From contig CM057469.1 of the NCBI GenBank assembly GCA_030035585.1, positions 15,494,501-15,558,500 on the forward strand: a DNA stretch of 64,000 bases, given 5' to 3'. The first letter of the stretch is position 1, and each line of letters begins with the position of its first letter. A program made the position numbers and the translations under genes. The DNA is from Dugong dugon (lineage: Eukaryota; Chordata; Mammalia; Sirenia; Dugongidae). The notes under the pieces were generated by a model, which did no database searches, had not been told where the DNA came from, and saw nothing but the letters and a program-made list of their open reading frames with translations. Below, in pieces: positions 56,981-64,000 of the stretch.

Positions 56981-59465
56981 TCAAGCTACCAACTGGGAGA
57001 ATATCTTCATAAATCACATATCTGATAAGAATCTAATAACCAAACACAGGTATGCATAGCTTAATATCCACAATACATTCTGTGAAATATGACATTACAT
57101 GATTTGGATGCTGTACAAACACTGTATTATATACAGGAAAGAGGAGCTCAGGATGGTCACTGGTTGGGCTGCCTGTGCACCCAGGGAACTTCGCAAAAAC
57201 TTGGGCTCCTCTGCCAGTCCCATGTGGTCACACTAGGTCTCCCAGAGCCATACCCACCTGCACTCACTGTCCAGCCAGCAGGCTCCCGGCCCCTCCACAC
57301 CACCAGCTCCCTTCCCTTCCCTCCTCCCTGCCTGCCTTCCCTATAGGGCTTTAAACTCTTCCAGTCCCGCCTGCCAGGGCATGAAGCACAGGGCACCCGG
57401 CTGAGTGGGGCAGTGGCTTCGAGGGGCAAGCCCCTTGGCGGCTCTGGTGGCATCTGTGTGGTCCCTGTCTGAAGCAAGCACAGTGGGACAGGCAGCCACG
57501 GACAGGTGTCAGGATCCCCTCCCCCTGCCATCTCAGAGCTGGGGCAGACAAGAGACAGATCTGATCTTCTGCTTAGCAAAATAAGTCCCCTATGTGCCAT
57601 TCTCTGATCAGGATAACCTTATGGAACCAAAGATGTATATGCAGTCGGACATTGCCCAAACAGATGTTAAGCGACCCATACCTATATAAAACTTCCACAA
57701 CTTATCAAGAAAGACAAATAACCCAATCATAAAATGAACAAAGGACTTGATAGGCATTTCACCAAACAGGACATTCAAATGGCCACCAAACACACAGGAC
57801 ATGCTCAAAGTCATTAGCTGTCAGAGAGATGAAAAATCAAAACCACAATGAGATATCATTTCACTCCCACAAGGATAGCTAAGATAAAAATAAATAAATA
57901 AAAGAATAGAAAATAACAAATGTTTGCCAGGATGTGGGGAAACTGGAACCCTTATCTATTGCTGGTGGGAATGCAAATTGTACAGCCGTTGCAGAAAATA
58001 GTGTGGCAGGTGTTCAAAAAACTAAATATAGAACAACCATATGACCCAGCAATTCCACTCCTAGGTATGTATGTACCCAAAAGACTTGAAAGCAGAGACT
58101 CTAAAAGAGACTTATACACCCGTGTTCACTGCAGCATTATTCACAATAGCCAAAAGGTAGAAACAACCTAAATGCCCATCAACAGATGAACGGATAAACA
58201 AAACACGGCACACACATACGGTGGAATACTACTCAGCCAGTAAGAGAAATATCTTGATATGTGCTACAATATGGACAGAGCTTGAAGGCATTATGCTGAG
58301 TAAAATAAGTCAATCACAAAAGGACAAATATTGTATGACCTCACTTACATAAAAAGACAAGAAAAGGCAAATGTATAGAGACCAAGGTTTCTTAGTGGTT
58401 ACCAGGTATGGGATACAGGGAGAAGGGGTGGGGGAGAGAAGTTATTGCTTATGGAGTACTAAGTTTGAGTTTACGGTGATGGAAAAATAGCACTGATTAA
58501 GGGTAGGGTTGTATTGATTAAGAGTAGGGCTGCAAGCCGATTAACGTAATTACTGTCAGTAAGTTGTACACCTGTAAAAAGTTGAATTGGCAGAAGATGT
58601 GTGATAGATATACTTACAACGACACACTCACAAACAGTAGATGCTGAGGCTGCTTATGTACACCAAACACCTCATGGGATTTGGCTCCTTGGTTTGGAGG
58701 TTCAGGGTCATGGTTTCATGGGACACCCCAGTTAATTGGTTTAATAACGTGTTTAGGGTTTCTGTTCTACCTCCTAGTTCATTGTGTAGTGCCTGGGGTC
58801 TTAAAAGCTTGCAAGTGGCCATCCAAGGCACAATAATTGGTCTCTATTCACCTGGAGCAACAGAGGAAGAGTGAGCCAGGAATATAAAAGGAGGAAACGG
58901 AATGTGTGGCCAATTGTCTCCATGAACAACTGCCTCCTTTACCATGAGACTAAAAGAACTGGATGGTGCCTGGCTACCATTATGAACATTTTGATCAAAG
59001 ACTCTACAGAAGAATCCTGATCAAAACGGGGAAAAAGCAGAATTTCAAATTCTCAAGGAATCCAGTCTTTCTGGAGCCATGGAGGTTGGATGAACCCCTG
59101 AAACTACTGTCCTGAGATAATCTTTAAAACTTAATCCAAAAATATCCCGATGTCTTCTTAAAACCAAACAGTAGCTGAGCTTAACTAGTAAAGAATGTCT
59201 GTCTTGAGCACTGTACTCTTTTAAGATCTATCTATATGTGAACTAACTGACAACAGCAACTCAAAAAATAAGATAGGACACTTAGGGGGCAGTGAGTTTA
59301 TGTTAATGGGGGAGGAACAATTCAGAAAAGGAAGGTGAGAATGGTTGCACAACTTGAAGAATGTGATCAATGTCAGTGAACTGTACATATAGAAATTGAA
59401 CTGGTGTATGTTCTGCTATGTATATTCTCAACAACAAAAATAAAATACATTATATAAAGAAGAAA
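56981..59465 (+). mobile_element. 5'-truncated lineage-specific L1, split by a Tigger-like element
   Basis: ORF2 C-terminal homology starts at 56981 and resumes at 57685 (TTGCTGGTGGGAATGCAAAT near 57958, CCCAGCAATTCCACTCCTAG near 58046). A long 3' UTR (58340-59460) lacks similarity to primate L1s that I know. A perfect 13-bp duplication AAAACTGGAAATG lies at 56968-56980 and 59466-59478. Without the inserted 638 bases it is about 1.85 kb. Frames are broken. Confidence 0.88.
57047..57684 (+). mobile_element. Tigger-like DNA transposon with GC-rich core
   Basis: L1 homology is interrupted here. The ends AGGTATGCATAGCTTAATAT and, reversed from the right, AGGTATGGGTCGCTTAACAT are inverted repeats, and the subterminal parts (CATTCTGTGAAATATGACAT left; AACCTTATGGAACCAAAGAT right) recall MER2/Tigger-type ends. 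The inside, about 57139-57600, is GC-rich with no similarity that I can name. TATA follows on the right; the left TA is not clear. No transposase frame is present. Confidence 0.7.
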
Positions 59466-59478
59466 AAAACTGGAAATG

Positions 59479-59735
59479 GGAACACTTGAGTAGGTATCTG
59501 ATATTAATGAATTATTATATATTTTTAATTTTTCTAAGTGTGATAATGGTATTGTGGTCATTTTAGGAAAAAAAGAGTTCTCATCTTTTGAGATACATAT
59601 GAAATATTTACAGATGACACAGGAGGCGGGTGGGTGCATCTAGCTTGGCAACGGGTACACAGAGGTTCACCGTACTATTCTGTTTCTTTTTTGTGCATAT
59701 TCAAAATTCTCCATAATAAAAATTCAGAAATTTTA
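59479..59735 (+). repeat. Ancient interspersed repeat, right part
   Basis: Continuation of the repeat at 56560-56967 after the L1 insertion. It ends in TTCTCCATAATAAAAATTCA, a poly(A)-signal-like LINE or retroposon end. Confidence 0.5.
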
Positions 59736-59749
59736 AACTTAAAAAAATT

Positions 59750-60320
59750 TTTTTAAATTGTGCTTTAGATGAAGGTTTAGAGAGAAAATTAGTTTCTCAT
59801 TAAATAATTAATACACGTTATTTTGTGACATTGGTTGCCAACTCTGCAACGTATCAACACTCTCCCCTTCTTGACCTTGGGTTCCCCATTTCCATTCATC
59901 CAGGCTTCCTGTCCTCTGCTGCCTTCTCGTCCTTGCCCCTGGGCTTGTGTGCTCATTTAGTCTTGTACACATGGCTGAGCTACATGTGTTCCTGTTTGTT
60001 TTATAGGCCTGTCTAATCTTTGGCTGAAGGGTGAACCTCAGGAGTGACTTCAGTACTGAGTTAAAAGGGTACCTGGGGGCCATACTCTTGGGGTTTCTCC
60101 AGTCTCTGTCAGGCCAGTAAGTCTGGTCTTCTGTGAGTTGGAATTTTGTTCTACATTTTTCTCCAGCTCTGTCCGGGACCCTCTATTGTGATCCCTGTCA
60201 GGGCAGTTGGTGGTAGTAGCTGGGCACCATCTCGTTGTGCTGGACTCAGTTTGGAGGAGGCCATGGTAGTTGTGGTCCATTAGTCCTTTGGACTAATCTT
60301 TCCTCTGTCTTTGGTTTTCA
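59750..60320 (-). mobile_element. L1 3'-UTR fragment
   Basis: A minus-strand L1 tail reading from a T run (59744-59752) into the same 3' UTR seen reversed at 174-713. Similar TTAAAAAAATTTT-type blocks on both sides (about 59738 and 60322) may be the duplication, though they are low complexity. Confidence 0.85.
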
Positions 60321-60479
60321 TTAAAAAAAATTTTCCACACCCATTTTTAGCTAACAAGAGTAAAAAAGTGACACAAACCATGACTGCATTGGCTGAATGC
60401 TGCCTGCGCCCCCACCAAAGGATGAGATTAATTCGTTCCAGAGGAAGAGTCCAATACTGTATTAGTAGCAATGGAATTT

Positions 60480-60684
60480 TGAATCCCTGGGTGGCGCAAA
60501 CAGTTAATGTGCTCAGCTGCTAACTGAGAAGTTGTAGGCTCACGTCTACTCAAAGGCACCTCAGAAGAAAGGCCTGATGATCAACTCTGAAAAACCAGCT
60601 ATTGAAAACCCTATGGAGCACAGTTCTACTCTGACATAATATGGGGTCACCATGAGTCAGAGTCAACTCAGTGTGGCTGGTTTT
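60480..60684 (+). mobile_element. AfroSINE, divergent subtype
   Basis: Head CCCTGGGTGGCGCAAACAGT, then CAGCTGCTAACTGAGAAGTT and a body with GGCACCTCAGAAGAAAGGCC unlike the other copies, and an RTE-like tail. TAGCAATGGAATTT (60466-60479) and TAGCAGTGGAATTT (60685-60698) are duplications with one mismatch. Confidence 0.9.
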
Positions 60685-61302
60685 TAGCAGTGGAATTTAG
60701 CATATCAGTCTTTTTGATGGGCACACTTATTTCAGTCCTTTGGAGGGGATTTTACCATTCCATCCAAAATTTCAAACCTGATAGCAATGTTATGCAGGAA
60801 TTCAGAGTAGAAGTTCTCTCATCCACATTTTCCTTTTCCAGATATCTAAAGAGACTCAATAAAGTGATCACACTTAGAAAAACTTCATCAATTTGGATCA
60901 TTCCATTATCCTTACTATTTTCAAGTAAATATATTAACATTCCAAATGTGATAAGAACAGAGTAGGCAGCTTTGAGTTATCTTCCTCAGAATACACAGGG
61001 TTCCTCCAGTGGTAGGAAGAACTATCTTTGGATTTTGGACAAGCTGAGAACCAACTCTGTCTCTCATTTTTAAAAACTGAATGGCCTTGGGCAGGTTCCA
61101 CAACTAAGAAGCGGGGATAATACCCTCACTAAAGAACTGGCGGAGGATTAAACAAAATACTGTATATACAGCTTTCAGCATAGTATCTGACATTTAGTGA
61201 ACATCTGCTCAATAACTGGTGGCAATTGTTACTCTGGAATATTAAAGTAATGCAGACATCTACCAGCTTATTAAGGCAATAAATATTTAAGAAGGAAATA
61301 TT

Positions 61303-61440
61303 TGGAAACCCTGGTGGTGTAGTGGTTAAGAGCTACAGCAGCTAACCAAAAATCCACCAGGCTCTCCTTGGAAACCCTACGGGGCAGTTCCACTCTGTCC
61401 TATAAGGTCACTATGAGTCGGAATTGACTCAACGACAACC
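61303..61440 (+). mobile_element. AfroSINE with B-box deletion
   Basis: Head ACCCTGGTGGTGTAGTGGTT followed by CTAACCAAAAATCCACCAGG, so the GGTCAGCAGTTCG part containing the B box is missing. The tail is normal (GAATTGACTCAACGACAACC). Confidence 0.88.
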
Positions 61441-61539
61441 GGCTACTATGGGCTAGGCTAGAGATGGGTCATTTTGCTCCTCCTTTTAAAAACTTTCAAT
61501 GATTACCCACTGTCTACTGAAAAAAAAAGGCCAAACTAT

Positions 61540-61789
61540 TTACCATAGCCTTCCATGACCTGTCTCCACCTTACTTTTCCAGCTCTCTTGGTCAAAGTAT
61601 TTCCTAATTGCCATTTTCCAGACATATATTGCTTGCCCTTTTAGATTTTCATGGCTCTTGGCTTTCCTCCTCTCTGGAATGGCATCAGCTCCCTCAATCC
61701 TGTACTGCAGTTGTCACTGGGTCTTTATTTCCTCTTTTGGACTGTAACTTCCTTAATGGCAAGGGGAATGTACTATTTACCTATAGCTG
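61540..61789 (+). repeat. L2 LINE fragment
   Basis: CCTTCCATGACCTGTCTCCA (near 61550) through GACTGTAACTTCCTTAATGG (near 61740) follow L2 3' sequence. It is cut by the next AfroSINE. Confidence 0.6.
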
Positions 61790-61943
61790 TACCCGGTGCC
61801 GTCGAGTCGACTGCAACTCATAGCAACCCTATAGGACAGAATATAACTGCCCCATAGGGTTTCCAAGGAGTGGCTGGTGGATTCGAATTGCTGACCTTTT
61901 GGTTAGCAGCCTGAGCTGTTAACCACTGCACCACCAGGGCTCC
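61790..61943 (-). mobile_element. AfroSINE
   Basis: A minus-strand copy (GTGCCGTCGAGTCGACTGCA tail; reversed head ending GCACCACCAGGGCTCC). CTATTTA blocks on each side (about 61774 and 61944) are a short target duplication. Confidence 0.92.
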
Positions 61944-62035
61944 CTATTTAACTACAGCACTAACCTAATATAACACCTTCTCTATAATAAGGATTAGACA
62001 GATGTCTACTGAATCAAGGTTAGATGGTAAAATAC

Positions 62036-62404
62036 TGTTATGGCTTGAACTGTGTCTCCCAAAAAGATGTATGAAAGTCCTCACCCCTGTTCCTGTAAAT
62101 ATGAACCTGTTTGGAAATAGGGGGTTTCTTCTGTTATGTTACTGAGGTCACGGCAGAGTAGGGCAGGTCCTAAATCTAATTCCTTCAGTGTTGTGTCTTA
62201 TAAAAAGAGCGGAATAGACAGAAAAGGAGGTGAGCTGGCTGGGAGCTACAAGTAAAGAAACACCAAGGAATGCCAGCAGACACCAGAAACTAGGAGAGAG
62301 GCTCACAGAAGCAACTGTCATGGCCAAGACCATGATTTGGACTTTCAGCCTCCTAAACTGTGAGAAAATATTTTTTGTTACAGCAGCACTGGGTAATTAA
62401 GACA
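62036..62404 (+). repeat. LTR remnant, MaLR-like
   Basis: Begins TGTTATGGCTTGAACTGTGT and ends GTAATTAAGACA, the same terminal style as the LTR at 29554. Includes CACCAAGGAATGCCAGCAGA (near 62262) and TTTGGACTTTCAGCCTCCTA near the end. The 5-base flanks AATAC / CTTAC match only partly. Confidence 0.65.
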
Positions 62405-64000
62405 CTTACACTTACCTACATTTTCATCTTTTATTTTACTTTTATCTTCACAAAATTAAGAGGGTAGGGAGCTGCCATAATGGGTTCAGTCACTGGCCTA
62501 TGACCACTGTGACAGGGCTGGAACCAGAAAAAGGGTTCCTACCCCCAGTCCAAGATATTTTCAATGGAAAAGATATCCATGCTTTCAAGATTTATGTTTA
62601 CTCCACAGCAGAAGAGAATATGTAATTTTAATTCTTGTAAGCTATTGGTACAAAACCAAAAAATAATGATCTACTAGAAATTCTTGCAAGACTGATTAAA
62701 ACACAAGTATTTCACTAGAAAAATGCATACATTAAAACAAACACAGCAACACTTGGCTCACTCCACTTTCCATAATTCTTCTGAGTGCTTCTGGATCCGT
62801 ATTTTTCTTTTTCCCCTCAATTAGGCATCTCCTACACTAATAGCCTCTTCATTGCTAGCTGATGTAATGATCCATGCAAAAAGGTAGCTTGTTATTGCTC
62901 CTGTGCTATTTCTCCCTTTAATATTACTGAATACTGGAAAAGTTCTAAGCCTAAAAATTTAAGATAGAATGTAGTTATAGAAATATTACAGAAACCACTA
63001 GATTTTTATAAACGTGGTAATATATCATCACTACAGCAAACTTTAAAGCCAGTGACCTACAGGTCAAGTATCCAAAACCGATTAACCATTACCAATTCCC
63101 CAAGCTAGCTAGTGCTCAGAGGGCTGAACTTATTATGCAATGACAATAAATATTTCAAGGGTAAATTTTTTAAATAAAAAATGCAATGAATATGGACTGA
63201 TCAAATGTTCTGGAAAATCTGTAAAGGGACATTTTCAGTAGCTTGCACAATATAAGTTATATTTCAAGGAAACAACTTTAGGATGTATCACTACATTGAA
63301 CTACTCAACTTCAGCTAGTAAATATGTACTTCAAAAAGGTACTCTCTCCAGGAAATGTGTCATAAATATGCTGTTCCGGAATGTATACAGAACCTAGCAA
63401 CCACTTTTAAAGTCTCATTTGCACTTATCTCTTCCCACCCGTCTACCCCTAAGAATCAAACTAACGACTTCTTACCAGTTTTTCTCACTGAAAAAAATCA
63501 TGTGACTATCACCACCATTTAACTAAGTGAATCATCCAGTAAAAAAAAGCCACATACTACAATCTTGCTCTGAGAAAAAAGACATTTTTCAATTAATTCT
63601 GCTAGAAACATAGAAGATACTTTTAGGCCTTACTCTGAGAATTCACTCTTCCAAATTGCTTACAAGGTAAAAATTTAACCATCTAGAAGCTGCCAGAACA
63701 TAGTGGACATCCCTTCTCCTTTGAGTATGACAAGCCGGAGAGGATGTATTGGCTTAATATTTTATTTCCTTCTCTCTGCCACATTATCACTGCTAGGTAA
63801 TTAAGTCCTATTCGAGTTTATGGTTCCCCAGAATGGCTGGACAGAGCATGTGTGGAACCTATAGAAAGACTTCTTCCACTATGGGAAAGGAAGAAAACTC
63901 GGCGAGGTCTGATGTCCACGCCATGGGAAACAGGAAAAGGAAAACGACAGTAAAAAGTCAACATCAAAATGGGATCTCTGAGAGAGAGAGGGCTCACAAG

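Larger units (their letters stand above)
24046..64000 (-). other. ACBD3: ACBD3 gene, exons 2 to 8 (5' end outside window)
   Basis: ACBD3 (GCP60) is a peripheral Golgi adaptor of about 528 residues. From family knowledge, its GOLD domain binds giantin, its glutamine-rich part recruits PI4-kinase beta, and picornaviruses exploit it through their 3A protein. Seven exons lie here in minus orientation with GT-AG borders and phases that join exactly: 142, 141, 159, 175, 187, 285 and 212 coding bases, 1301 in all. If exon 1 has 286 coding bases, the protein is 528 residues, the length I recall for the human protein. Introns 2 to 7 measure 652, 2297, 1910, 3471, 1916 and 5171 bases; intron 1 exceeds 21.5 kb. 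No stop or frameshift is seen in the joined exons, so the gene looks intact. Confidence 0.97.
42439..64000 (-). other. ACBD3: ACBD3 intron 1 (partial, continues beyond window)
   Basis: At least 21.5 kb. No GC-rich segment able to encode the proline/glycine/alanine-rich ACBD3 N-terminus is seen before base 64000. The intron is densely filled with nested LINEs, SINEs, LTRs and DNA elements, listed separately. The final 1.6 kb (62405-64000) and 47690-48260, 48430-49190, 49380-50290 and 55730-56550 hold nothing that I recognise. Confidence 0.9.

Noticed and set aside
57130-57600. GC-rich block as a CpG island or alternative promoter in intron 1
   Set aside because: It is rich in CC/CT rather than CpG and sits inside an inverted-repeat element nested in an L1, which explains its position better. 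The open frames of up to 147 codons there have no recognisable domain.
62405-64000. Search for ACBD3 exon 1 and promoter
   Set aside because: There is no CpG-rich stretch and no frame encoding a proline/alanine/glycine-rich N-terminus ending in a donor of the right phase. The exon must lie beyond the window.

Overview
The window is vertebrate, almost certainly from an elephant or a close relative (Afrotheria, Proboscidea). About twenty copies of a tRNA-derived SINE recur throughout; its head runs like GGAGCCCTGGTGGCGCAGTGG (cut here to the 20-base limit: GAGCCCTGGTGGCGCAGTGG) and its tail like the 3' end of an RTE/BovB-type LINE. These are AfroSINEs and their RTE partner. The L1 3' tails also belong to a lineage I do not know from other placental orders. 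Nothing here is prokaryotic: there is no operon, CRISPR array or rRNA.

One protein-coding gene can be supported, ACBD3 (acyl-CoA-binding domain containing 3, GCP60) on the minus strand. Seven consecutive exons join with intact GT-AG splice sites and matching phases: 42297-42438, 41504-41644, 39048-39206, 36963-37137, 33305-33491, 31104-31388 and 25721-25932. Together they give 1301 coding bases, running from the acyl-CoA-binding domain through the charged and glutamine-rich regions to the Golgi-dynamics (GOLD) domain and a stop codon. A 3' UTR of about 1.7 kb probably ends near 24046. The first coding exon (about 286 nt, holding the start codon, promoter and probably a CpG island) is not in the window, so intron 1 is longer than 21.5 kb and continues past base 64000.

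Bases 1 to about 24000 lie downstream of ACBD3. They are intergenic and mostly made of nested retroelements: an L2 remnant cut by an L1 tail, tandem AfroSINEs, an L1 that keeps its 5' end but lacks its 3' half (4165-8644), an older L1 (10260-14757), and an almost complete RTE LINE (16687-19978) that sits inside an old L1 and itself carries an L1 tail. I recognise no host gene in this part.

The introns hold LTRs of the MaLR type (one solo LTR with a perfect 5-bp duplication), MIR, L2, HAL1 and L1 pieces, a Charlie/MER5-like element, three copies of a small TA-flanked element with terminal inverted repeats, and a Tigger-like element with an unusually GC-rich core.

I did not find a new gene system. 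The more interesting observations concern how elements inserted: an L1 without 3' end or poly(A) but flanked by a 14-bp duplication, an RTE and an AfroSINE in opposite orientation sharing one 11-bp target duplication, a 64-bp segment present in intron 4 and again inside an AfroSINE in intron 5, and post-divergence DNA-transposon insertion into a lineage-specific L1.
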